Positions 13,350-20,326 of a DNA stretch of 29,807 bases are shown here, one piece after another. A program made the position numbers and the translations under genes. Origin of the DNA: Lachnospiraceae bacterium UBA6998 (GTDB lineage: Bacteria > Bacillota > Clostridia > Lachnospirales > Lachnospiraceae); NCBI GenBank assembly GCA_002448395.1, contig DJXS01000061.1:1-29807 (forward strand), written 5' to 3'. Position 1 is the stretch's first letter; each line of letters begins with the position of its first letter. The notes beneath the pieces were generated by a model that searched no databases, was not told where the DNA came from, and saw nothing but the letters and a program-made list of their open reading frames with translations.

Positions 13350-14465
13350 ATGAGTAAAGTGCGCAATTCAGATATAAGATCAGAACTCAGGCCTTCTGCA
13401 CAGCTGTTGAAGCTCACTTACACGGCAGCTACCGAGACGGCCTTTGAGAAGTTTGACCGCCAGTGTATAAAAAAGCACCGCGGCAGATGGAAGAGCACAA
13501 ATACCGTGGCGGAAGAAAAAGCGATCGTCCGCAGCGACGGCAGTATTCTCAGGATTCTGGTGGTTCGATGTGAGGACGCAGAGGAAGAGAACGCGACCGG
13601 TCTTCTGTGGCTCCATGACGGCGGCTTCGCATATGGAGTTCCGGAGCAGGAGAGTCTGCTCGTGGATATGTTCTGCGGAGACGGAAGCTGTGTGGCAGTT
13701 CTCCCGGATTATACGAAATCTATTGAAGCGCCTTATCCCGCAGCTCTTGAGGACTGCTACAGAGTACTTCTGTGGATGAAGAACAACGCTGAGGAGCTGG
13801 GAATCAACCCTGACCAGATCTTTGTGGGAGGCAGCGGCTCCGGCGGCGGTCTGACAGCTGCTCTGTGTCTGCGCGCCAGAGATATGAAAGATGTACATAT
13901 CGCTTTCCAGATGCCGATCTCGCCTATGCTTGATGACAGGATGGAGAGCGAATCGGCAAAGGAAAACAACGCGCCTGTGTGGGACAGCCGCAAGAACAGG
14001 GCCGCCTGGGACCTTTATCTCAGAGATATGACGGAAGAAATACCGGTCTATGCGGCACCCGGCAGAGAGACGGATCTTGGCGGTATGCCCCCTGCCTGCA
14101 GCATTGTAGGAGATCTGGAGCCGGTAAAGGATGAGACTGTGCTGTATTTTGCCAGGATGAAAAAGGAGGACGTGCCGGTTTCTCTCAGAGTATATCACGG
14201 CTGTTTCCACGCTTTTGAGGTCACGGCAGTTAACAGCAATGTCGCCATGAATGCCCAGAGATATCTTCTTGACAGTTTCAGGTATGCTCAGAAGCGATAT
14301 TATGCTCACAATGAGGAAGAGCCTGATCCTGCATATGAAGCGGCAGAAGAACCGATAGAAGAGGCAGCGGAAGAAACGATAGAAGAGGCGGCAGAAGAAA
14401 CGATAGAAGAACCGGCAGAAGAACCGATAGAAGAACCGGCAGAAGAACCGGAAAAAGACCAGTGA
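13350..14465 (+). CDS. Alpha/beta hydrolase (HSL-like) with altered nucleophile and acidic repeat tail
   Basis: Hormone-sensitive-lipase-type esterase fold of 371 residues. The oxyanion motif HDGG is at 89-92, the acid region GDLEPVKDE at 254-262 and the catalytic-type His in HGCFHAFE (His287). At the nucleophile elbow the expected GDSAG reads GSGSG: the aligned nucleophile position 163 is Gly, with serines at 162 and 164. Activity is therefore uncertain. The catalytic part ends near residue 320; the tail (332 onward) consists of 8-residue acidic units such as AEEPIEEA. The start follows CGGAGATAGAGT. It is the last gene before the rpsU promoter; no terminator is seen. I infer that it may be a pseudoenzyme or use a neighbouring serine. 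Confidence 0.82.
   Translation: MSKVRNSDIRSELRPSAQLLKLTYTAATETAFEKFDRQCIKKHRGRWKSTNTVAEEKAIVRSDGSILRILVVRCEDAEEENATGLLWLHDGGFAYGVPEQESLLVDMFCGDGSCVAVLPDYTKSIEAPYPAALEDCYRVLLWMKNNAEELGINPDQIFVGGSGSGGGLTAALCLRARDMKDVHIAFQMPISPMLDDRMESESAKENNAPVWDSRKNRAAWDLYLRDMTEEIPVYAAPGRETDLGGMPPACSIVGDLEPVKDETVLYFARMKKEDVPVSLRVYHGCFHAFEVTAVNSNVAMNAQRYLLDSFRYAQKRYYAHNEEEPDPAYEAAEEPIEEAAEETIEEAAEETIEEPAEEPIEEPAEEPEKDQ
14343..14454 (+). repeat. Tandem 24-bp repeat coding an acidic tail
   Basis: Four full units (14343-14366, 14367-14390, 14391-14414, 14415-14438) and a partial fifth, in frame, of the type GCAGAAGAAMCGATAGAAGA plus GGCR or ACCG. They encode AEE(P/T)IEE(A/P). The near identity suggests recent slippage or duplication. 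Confidence 0.85.
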
Positions 14466-14473
14466 GTTTGTGC

Positions 14474-14501
14474 TTGACACGTCAGACTTTTATGCTATAA
14501 T
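14474..14501 (+). promoter_or_regulatory. rpsU: Strong promoter of rpsU
   Basis: Perfect TTGACA (14474-14479) and perfect TATAAT (14496-14501) with a 16-nt spacer. The start would be near 14508, giving a leader of about 70 nt. Confidence 0.9.
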
Positions 14502-14508
14502 TTCACTG

Positions 14509-14561
14509 TATGCGCGGTAGAGCATATAGAAAAACCCAATCAGTCAAGCTGAAGGGACTGA
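14509..14561 (+). other. rpsU: Structured 5' leader of rpsU
   Basis: Two small hairpins: TATGC (14509-14513) with GCATA (14522-14526), and TCAGTC (14540-14545) with GACTGA (14556-14561), the second just before the purine-rich ribosome binding site AAGGGAGGG. An autoregulatory role for S21 is conceivable but not shown. Confidence 0.35.
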
Positions 14562-14577
14562 AGGGAGGGTAGAACGA

Positions 14578-14754
14578 ATGTCAAGTGTAATCTTAAAAGA
14601 GAATGAGACTTTGGACAGCGCACTGCGCCGCTTTAAGAGAAGCTGCGCGAAGGCCGGTATCCAGCAGGAGATCCGCAAGAGAGAGCATTATGAGAAGCCT
14701 AGCGTAAAGCGCAAGAAAAAGTCCGAAGCAGCCAGAAAGAGAAAATATAACTGA
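14578..14754 (+). CDS. rpsU: 30S ribosomal protein S21
   Basis: Small-subunit ribosomal protein near the anti-Shine-Dalgarno end of 16S rRNA, helping translation initiation. The 58-residue product begins [20 protein letters not shown] and continues with [20 protein letters not shown] and a Lys/Arg-rich tail ending KRKYN, a textbook S21. The start has GGGAGGG about 8 nt upstream. It is a single-gene transcript between its own consensus promoter and a strong terminator; in many Firmicutes it is next to yqeY, which is absent here. Confidence 0.97.
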   Translation: MSSVILKENETLDSALRRFKRSCAKAGIQQEIRKREHYEKPSVKRKKKSEAARKRKYN

Positions 14755-14777
14755 TTTGACGGCTGATCTGCAAGCAG

Positions 14778-14812
14778 AAAGTTCCCTGATCTCGAATCAG
14801 GGAACTTTTTTT
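14778..14812 (+). terminator. Terminator of rpsU
   Basis: AAAGTTCCCTGAT (14778-14790) pairs with ATCAGGGAACTTT (14796-14808) around a 5-nt loop, in a run of seven T from 14806. Confidence 0.95.
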
Positions 14813-14860
14813 GCAGGATAAAAGAAGCAAGGATACTTGTAAAGGAATTTCGGTGGACTC

Positions 14861-15853
14861 ATGATAGTATTGATCATTAAAATATTGGCAGTATTAATAG
14901 CGGTAATGGTCATATCAATGATCATTGATAACCGGTGCTTTGTCGTGCGGACTTACAGGCTGCGCTCATCAAGGATAAAAAAACCGGTCAAACTGGTATT
15001 TATAGCCGATCTTCACGAAAAGTCCTACGGAAAGGACAATGAAAAACTGGTTGAGAAGATAAAAGAGCTTGCCCCTGATGCAGTGATCGTCGGCGGAGAC
15101 CTGGTCGTGTACGGACAGGTTAACAGGCACTACGAAAAGTCTCTTAAAAGCGGACAAAAAAACGATGGCTCGGGCACGGACTGGATGAAACACAGTCTGT
15201 CTCTGATGAAGAGGCTGGCACAGATCTGCCCTGTCTTTTTCGCGGAAGGGAACCACGAACTCAGACTCGAGTATTATGAGGAACTGAATGCTTATGATGA
15301 CAAGTTCCGTGAAGAGATGGAAAAGGCCGGCGTGCGCATGCTTTACAACGGGGCAGTGGAACTGCCGGAAGACAGCGGCTCCGGGATCCTTCTGCAGGGG
15401 CTTGAACTTCCGATGAAGTACTACAGGAAGTTCAGGAGGACCAGACTGACCGAAGAAGAACTGCGCGGCATGATCGGTGAGCCTGACAGATCCCGCTATA
15501 CGGTTCTGGTGTCTCATATCCCGGTATATTTTCCGACCTATGCGGAGTGGGGATGCGATCTTTGCCTCTGCGGCCATGTCCACGGCGGACTTATGCGGCT
15601 TCCCGTGATCGGAGGGGTGATGGGGACAAGGCCCAACCTTTTCCCCAGATACAGCTGCGGGCAATACTTTTACAGCGCGCAGACCGGAGGGAAAAAGCAT
15701 CTCAGTTCCATGGTGCTGACCTGCGGTCTCGGAATGCATACGCTGCCGATCCGGATTTTTAACCCGGGAGAGATCTCTTTAGTGGAGCTTCTGCCGGCTG
15801 ACTTGGAACAGGAGGAAGGAAATGGACCTGAACAAAACAACAGCTGCGATTGA
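14861..15853 (+). CDS. Metallophosphoesterase, membrane-anchored
   Basis: Calcineurin-like phosphoesterase of 330 residues with an N-terminal membrane segment (about residues 2-22), similar to YaeI/YkuE-type enzymes that act on lipid or cell-surface phosphates. The metal-binding motifs are complete: ADLHE (Asp50, His52), GGD (Asp80), GNHE (Asn131, His132), VSHIP and CGHVHGG. An insertion rich in Lys and Gly (about residues 92-110) lies between the second and third motifs. Its last 32 nt overlap scpB, and the tail reading LPADLEQEEGNGPEQNNS is dictated partly by that overlap. The substrate is unknown. Confidence 0.9.
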   Translation: MIVLIIKILAVLIAVMVISMIIDNRCFVVRTYRLRSSRIKKPVKLVFIADLHEKSYGKDNEKLVEKIKELAPDAVIVGGDLVVYGQVNRHYEKSLKSGQKNDGSGTDWMKHSLSLMKRLAQICPVFFAEGNHELRLEYYEELNAYDDKFREEMEKAGVRMLYNGAVELPEDSGSGILLQGLELPMKYYRKFRRTRLTEEELRGMIGEPDRSRYTVLVSHIPVYFPTYAEWGCDLCLCGHVHGGLMRLPVIGGVMGTRPNLFPRYSCGQYFYSAQTGGKKHLSSMVLTCGLGMHTLPIRIFNPGEISLVELLPADLEQEEGNGPEQNNSCD

Positions 15854-16391
15854 GACGATCCTGTTTGCTATGGGAGATTCGGTGGAGACCGCCTCTCTGG
15901 CGGAAGTTCTGGAAATCTCTCAGGAAGAAGTTCGCGAAGCCGTTCATGTGCTGGAGGAACGGTTTAATGCGGAGGGGAGCGGCCTTAAGATCAACTGGTT
16001 TGAGGACGCGGTCCAGCTGTCCAGCAGACCGGAGTATTACGAATATCTTGTCAAAATAGCGAAACAGCCCAAAAAACAGGTCCTGACCGATACGCTTATG
16101 GAAACTCTCTCTATCATCGCGTTCAAGCAGCCTGTAACGAGGGCGGAAGTGGAGAGCATACGCGGCGTCAACAGCGATTTCGCGATCAATAAGCTTGTGG
16201 GATTCGGGCTTGTTGAGGAGAGGGGCCGGAAGGACGCTCCCGGAAGACCTCTCCTTTTCGGAACTACGGAACAGTTTCTCAGGTCCTTTGGGATCAGTTC
16301 ACTCGATGATCTTCCGGATTTCGGTTCCGAACAGATGGAAGAGTTCCGCGAGGAGGCGGAAAAAGAAGTAGATATGAGACTCGAGATCTGA
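15822..16391 (+). CDS. scpB: Segregation and condensation protein B
   Basis: Winged-helix partner of the SMC-ScpA condensin complex, which compacts and segregates the chromosome. The 189-residue protein has the first winged helix from IETILFAMGDSV to the VQLSSRPEYYEYL turn and the second with ETLSIIAFKQPVTRAEVESI, RGVNSDFAINKL and GRKDAPGRPLLFGTT, all typical. AGGAGGAAGGAA precedes ATG 15822 inside the upstream gene. Normally scpA lies just upstream; here that place is taken by the metallophosphoesterase, with a 32-nt overlap. Confidence 0.95.
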   Translation: MDLNKTTAAIETILFAMGDSVETASLAEVLEISQEEVREAVHVLEERFNAEGSGLKINWFEDAVQLSSRPEYYEYLVKIAKQPKKQVLTDTLMETLSIIAFKQPVTRAEVESIRGVNSDFAINKLVGFGLVEERGRKDAPGRPLLFGTTEQFLRSFGISSLDDLPDFGSEQMEEFREEAEKEVDMRLEI

Positions 16392-16395
16392 GCGC

Positions 16396-16420
16396 AGACT
16401 CCGGCAAGAGTTTTTATTTA
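16396..16420 (+). terminator. Weak possible terminator after scpB
   Basis: AGACTC (16396-16401) with GAGTTT (16408-16413), one wobble pair and a 6-nt loop, followed by TTATTTA. The stem is short. Confidence 0.35.
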
Positions 16421-16494
16421 CCTTATTTGAATTTTTTCGTGAAAGGATATGAAAGAATTATAAAATTCATTAAAAAAAACGATAGAAATCACAT

Positions 16495-16522
16495 ATAGTT
16501 ATTTTTTAAACTATGTTATACT
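16495..16522 (+). promoter_or_regulatory. Promoter of the carboxyltransferase/decarboxylase operon, with inverted repeat
   Basis: TGTTATACT (16514-16522) is an extended -10 element; the -35 is weak. ATAGTT (16495-16500) and AACTAT (16509-16514) form a 6-bp inverted repeat with an 8-nt A/T centre immediately upstream, placed like an operator. The rest of the gap between 16421 and 16567 is AT-rich with nothing else recognised. Confidence 0.5.
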
Positions 16523-16567
16523 CTTATTGTTTATACTTAGGACATTTTTGATATGGAGGTCGAAAAA

Positions 16568-17986
16568 ATGAGCAGTTCTTCAAAAGCGAGACAGAGAATA
16601 ACCGCCCTGCTCGATGAAAACAGTTTCGTTGAGATCGGCGCGAAGGTGACAGCCAGAGCGACTGATTTCAATCTGAAACCTGAGCAGACACCTTCTGACG
16701 GTGTGATCACCGGCTATGGAGTTATTGACGGTAATCTGGTCTATGTCTACAGTCAGGATGCATCTGTACTGGGAGGGAGTGTCGGAGAGATGCACGCGAA
16801 AAAGATCGCGGCGATCTATGATCTGGCAATCCGTACAGGCGCACCGGTGGTTGGCCTTATCGAGTCAGCCGGACTTCGCCTGCAGGAAGGCATGGACGCG
16901 CTTAATGCATTCGGTACAATTTACGGCAGACAGGTAAAGGCTTCCGGTCTGATTCCCCAGATCACCGCTATCTTCGGCAATTGCGGCGGTGGTCTTGCAA
17001 TCGTGCCCGCACTCACAGATTTTGCTTTTATGGCCAAGGATGCCAAGCTCTTTGTGAATGCGCCCAACACGCTTGCCGGCAACAAAGAGGATAAGAATGA
17101 TACTGCAGCCGCAGCTGTAAAGGCTGCATACGGCAGTGTCGATGCAGTTGGAACGGAAGAGGAGATCCTTGGCGAGATCAGAACTCTGGTATCCATGCTT
17201 CCTTCCAATAATGAGGACGAAGCTGTAGCTGACTGCACAGACGATCTGAACCGCGCCTGTGAGAATATTGCGGGCGGCTATGCGGATCCCGCGATCGTTC
17301 TGAGCGATGTGGCTGATGACGGCCTCTTCTTTGAGACGAAGAGAGACTGTGCTCCTGAGATGGCTACAGGCTTTATCAGACTGAACGGCACAACAGTCGG
17401 CGCAGTTGCCAACAGAAGCGCCGTATATGATGAGAACGGCGAAGAGAAGAATACTTATGAGACAGTCCTTACGGCTTCCGGCTGCTATAAGGCGGCGGAT
17501 TTCGTGCGTTTCTGCGATGCTTTTGAGATTCCCGTGATCACACTCACCAACGTGACAGGATTTGCGGCGACCGAGAGCGAGGAGAAGAAGGTGGCAGATG
17601 CTGCCGGCAAGCTCACAGCAGCTTTTGCCGGTGCCAACGTGCCTAAGGTCAATGTCATCGTAAAGAAAGCTGTCGGCAGCGCGTATGCTGTCATGAACAG
17701 CAAGGCCTGCGGCGCAGACTTTACGATCGCGTTCCCCGATGCGGTGATCGGCATTATGGACGCCAAACTGGCGGCTCACGTTCTCTGCAGCGGTACCGCT
17801 GATGAAGTCGCGCAGACCGCGGCAAAATATGAAGCTCTGCAGAACAGCATCGACAGCGCTGCCGCAAGAGGATATGTGGATCAGATCATCGAGCCCGAGG
17901 ATCTTCGCAAGTATCTGATCGGCGCAATGGAAGTGCTTTATACAAAGAGAGAGGAATTCCCTGCGAAGAAGCACAGCGCGAAGTAA
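16568..17986 (+). CDS. Acyl-CoA carboxyltransferase subunit (MmdA / transcarboxylase 12S type)
   Basis: Biotin-dependent carboxyltransferase of the crotonase fold, 472 residues, which moves CO2 between carboxybiotin and an acyl-CoA such as propionyl- or acetyl-CoA. The N-half has TPSDGVITGYGVIDG, SVGEMHAKKIAAIYDLAIR and GLIESAGLRLQEGMDAL, followed by IFGNCGGGLAIVPALTDF, an oxyanion-type loop. The C-half has TASGCYKAADFVRFCDAFEI, PVITLTNVTGFAA and KKAVGSAYAVMNSKACGAD. It is somewhat shorter than typical MmdA (about 510 residues). ATG 16568 has GGAGG 8 nt upstream; the in-frame ATG 16553 overlaps it. It heads a five-gene operon with OadG, a biotin carrier, OadB and OadA-like genes, so decarboxylation coupled to Na+ export is likely. 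Confidence 0.88.
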   Translation: MSSSSKARQRITALLDENSFVEIGAKVTARATDFNLKPEQTPSDGVITGYGVIDGNLVYVYSQDASVLGGSVGEMHAKKIAAIYDLAIRTGAPVVGLIESAGLRLQEGMDALNAFGTIYGRQVKASGLIPQITAIFGNCGGGLAIVPALTDFAFMAKDAKLFVNAPNTLAGNKEDKNDTAAAAVKAAYGSVDAVGTEEEILGEIRTLVSMLPSNNEDEAVADCTDDLNRACENIAGGYADPAIVLSDVADDGLFFETKRDCAPEMATGFIRLNGTTVGAVANRSAVYDENGEEKNTYETVLTASGCYKAADFVRFCDAFEIPVITLTNVTGFAATESEEKKVADAAGKLTAAFAGANVPKVNVIVKKAVGSAYAVMNSKACGADFTIAFPDAVIGIMDAKLAAHVLCSGTADEVAQTAAKYEALQNSIDSAAARGYVDQIIEPEDLRKYLIGAMEVLYTKREEFPAKKHSAK

Positions 17987-18002
17987 GAAGGAGACACGAA
18001 AT

Positions 18003-18746
18003 ATGAAAAAATGGTTAATAACAACACTTCTTGTTATCGCCTGTGTTTTCGGTCTTGTTGCCTGCGGCGGCTCTTCAAACAATTCCGCGCCTTCTGAGGT
18101 GGAACTGACTGAGGAACAGAAGCAGCAGTGGTATGATTCGGCAAGTCAGTTCGTTTTGTCGATGAATGAAGCGATTGCGACCGGACAGGCTGAGGCACAG
18201 ATGGATGACCCGGTATACGGCCCCGCGTTCAGCAGCTGGCAGAACGCGCTGCAGGATATCGGAGAAGTGCAGGGCATTGAAGGAAAATCCTGCTCCTTCA
18301 CAAAAAAGGACGGAACCGTTACCGTCAGGGTCAAGGGTTCCAAGCATGACGCTGACGTAGTATTCACAATGGAGAGTTCCGATCAGGGTTACTCTGTTAC
18401 GGGAATCACCACAAACGTTGAATACAGTATGAAAGAGAAGATCCAGCAGGCAGCTATGAACACACTGCTCGGCATGGGAACGACATTTGCGGTGCTGATC
18501 CTTCTGGCACTTGTGATCGCACTGTTCGGCAAGGTTGTCGGCGGCGCTTCCAACAAGTCTGCCGCCAGCAAAAAGGCACCTGCTCCCGCACCTGCTCCCG
18601 CTGCTCCGGTGGTCGAGGAGATCGAAGAACTCGCCGATGATACAGAACTGGTCGCGGTGATCGCGGCAGCTATCGCAGCATTTGAAGGAAAACAGAGCAC
18701 AGACGGATTTGTGGTCCGCTCGATCCGTAAAGCCAGAAGAAAATAA
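18003..18746 (+). CDS. OadG-family decarboxylase gamma subunit with lipoprotein N-terminus
   Basis: Small-subunit anchor of a Na+-pumping decarboxylase, which links the carboxyltransferase to the OadB pump. Of 247 residues, 1-21 are a signal peptide with lipobox LVAC (Cys21). About 30-135 form an extracytoplasmic domain starting EEQKQQWYDSASQFVLSMNE. Residues 155-180 are the OadG-type membrane helix (NTLLGMGTTFAVLILLALVI). A Pro/Ala/Lys linker leads to the family-typical C-terminus ELVAVIAAAIAAFEGKQ...VRSIRKARRK. Classical OadG proteins are about 80 residues and lack the outer domain. It starts 16 nt after the carboxyltransferase stop with AAGGAG. Confidence 0.88.
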   Translation: MKKWLITTLLVIACVFGLVACGGSSNNSAPSEVELTEEQKQQWYDSASQFVLSMNEAIATGQAEAQMDDPVYGPAFSSWQNALQDIGEVQGIEGKSCSFTKKDGTVTVRVKGSKHDADVVFTMESSDQGYSVTGITTNVEYSMKEKIQQAAMNTLLGMGTTFAVLILLALVIALFGKVVGGASNKSAASKKAPAPAPAPAAPVVEEIEELADDTELVAVIAAAIAAFEGKQSTDGFVVRSIRKARRK

Positions 18747-18765
18747 TTTCAGGAGGATATTAAAG

Positions 18766-19140
18766 ATGAAGAATTATATCATTACTGTCAATGGCACAGC
18801 TTATGAAGTTACAGTAGAAGAGAACGAGAACGGAGCCGCAGCTCCCGCAGCTCCCAAGGCCGCCCCTAAGGCTGCTCCCAAGGCAGCACCTGCTCCCAAG
18901 GCAGCTGCACCCGCAGGCGGCGCAGGCAAGTACAGAGTCGAAGCCGGCGCGGCAGGCAAGGTCTTCAAGGTTGAGGCATCCGTAGGCCAGGCAGTGAAGA
19001 AGGGCGACGCGATCGTAATCGTTGAAGCTATGAAGATGGAGATCCCCATGGTAGCTCCTGAAGACGGTACTGTCGTTTCCATCGACTGCCATGTCGGTGA
19101 TCCCGTTGAGGCAGGCACTCTGCTGGCTACGATCGACTAA
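18766..19140 (+). CDS. Biotin carboxyl carrier protein (transcarboxylase 1.3S / decarboxylase type)
   Basis: Carries biotin on the lysine of the EAMKMEI motif and swings it between the carboxyltransferase(s) and the OadB pump. Of 124 residues, the first 20 (MKNYIITVNGTAYEVTVEEN) form the usual N-terminal strands. A flexible Ala/Pro/Lys linker (about 24-52) with repeated APKA units follows, then the biotinyl domain from AGAAGKVFKVEASVGQAV. AGGAGG lies 9 nt before ATG 18766; the open frame reaches back to 18682 inside oadG without support. It is the only biotinyl protein in this operon. Confidence 0.94.
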   Translation: MKNYIITVNGTAYEVTVEENENGAAAPAAPKAAPKAAPKAAPAPKAAAPAGGAGKYRVEAGAAGKVFKVEASVGQAVKKGDAIVIVEAMKMEIPMVAPEDGTVVSIDCHVGDPVEAGTLLATID

Positions 19141-19169
19141 TCGTCTGACTCCAAGGAGGTCTAAGTTAT

Positions 19170-20315
19170 ATGGAATATATTGCACGTACTCTTGATAACT
19201 TAGTACATCAGACCGCATTCTTTAACCTGACATGGGGCAACTACCTCATGATCTGCGTAGCACTCGTGTTCATGTACCTTGCAATCGCAAAGGAATTTGA
19301 ACCCCTCCTGCTCGTTCCGATCTCTTTCGGCATGCTGCTGGTCAATATCTATCCGGATATAATGGCAGCTCCCACGGAGACGGCAAGCGGCGGCCTTTTG
19401 TACTATTTCTTCCAGCTCGACGAGTGGGCGATCCTGCCTTCCCTGATCTTCATGGGCGTCGGCGCTATGACGGATTTCGGTCCCCTGATCGCAAGTCCTT
19501 CGAGCTTCCTTATGGGAGCGGCAGCACAGTTCGGTATCTTTTCCGCTTACTTCGGCGCGATCGCGCTGGGATTCAACGGAAAAGCGGCTGCAGCTATTTC
19601 CATCATCGGAGGCGCGGACGGCCCGACATCCATCTTCCTGTGCTCCAAGCTGGGACAGACAGAACTGCTGGGTCCGATCGCGGTCGCGGCCTATTCCTAT
19701 ATGTCGCTGGTTCCGATCATCCAGCCCCCGATCATGAAGCTGTTTACATCTGACAAGGACAAGAGGATCAGAATGAGCCAGCTGCGCCCTGTTTCCAAGC
19801 TGGAAAAGATCCTTTTCCCGATCGTGGTAACGATCGTCGTCTGCATGATCCTTCCCACTACAGCGCCTCTGGTAGGTATGCTGATGCTGGGCAACCTCTT
19901 CCGCGAGTGCGGCGTTGTCAGACAGCTGACGGAGACAGCCAGCAACGCGATGATGTACATCGTTGTCATTCTTCTGGGTACTTCTGTCGGCGCGACTACC
20001 AGCGCGGAGGCGTTCCTCAATGTCACCACCCTCAAGATCGTGGCACTGGGCCTGATCGCGTTCTCGTTCGGAACATTTGCGGGCGTCATGTTCGGCCAGC
20101 TGATGAAGATCGCTACCGGCGGAAAGATCAATCCTCTGATCGGTTCCGCAGGCGTCTCTGCTGTTCCTATGGCAGCGCGTGTATCCCAGAAGGTCGGTTC
20201 GGAGTATGATCCTTCCAACTTCCTGCTGATGCATGCTATGGGACCCAACGTCGCAGGCGTTATCGGAACAGCGGTCGTTGCAGGTGTATTCATGGCCGTA
20301 TTCGGAATTGTCTAA
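19170..20315 (+). CDS. oadB: Sodium-translocating decarboxylase beta subunit (OadB type)
   Basis: Integral-membrane Na+ pump of the oxaloacetate/methylmalonyl-CoA/glutaconyl-CoA decarboxylase family. It decarboxylates carboxybiotin using a proton and exports Na+. The 381-residue protein is of normal length and shows the pump signatures SIIGGADGPTSIFL (144-157, with the essential Asp150), GTSVGATTSAEAFL and NPLIGSAGVSAVPMAARVSQ, containing the conserved Ser and Arg. Multiple hydrophobic helices surround them. AAGGAGG lies upstream of ATG 19170. Whether it serves oxaloacetate, methylmalonyl-CoA or another substrate depends on its carboxyltransferase partner; two candidates flank it. Confidence 0.95.
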   Translation: MEYIARTLDNLVHQTAFFNLTWGNYLMICVALVFMYLAIAKEFEPLLLVPISFGMLLVNIYPDIMAAPTETASGGLLYYFFQLDEWAILPSLIFMGVGAMTDFGPLIASPSSFLMGAAAQFGIFSAYFGAIALGFNGKAAAAISIIGGADGPTSIFLCSKLGQTELLGPIAVAAYSYMSLVPIIQPPIMKLFTSDKDKRIRMSQLRPVSKLEKILFPIVVTIVVCMILPTTAPLVGMLMLGNLFRECGVVRQLTETASNAMMYIVVILLGTSVGATTSAEAFLNVTTLKIVALGLIAFSFGTFAGVMFGQLMKIATGGKINPLIGSAGVSAVPMAARVSQKVGSEYDPSNFLLMHAMGPNVAGVIGTAVVAGVFMAVFGIV

Positions 20316-20326
20316 TGGAGGTAAAT

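Noticed and set aside
14343..14454. CRISPR-like array
   Set aside because: The units are directly adjacent, in frame and have no spacers; they are a coding tandem repeat.
13380..14480. A minus-strand open frame with repeated FYRFFCR units
   Set aside because: It is the antisense reading of the acidic 24-bp repeat and hydrolase gene.
16865..18082. A 405-codon minus-strand open frame across the carboxyltransferase gene
   Set aside because: It is a shadow of a well-supported gene; it has no ribosome binding site and a random-looking composition.
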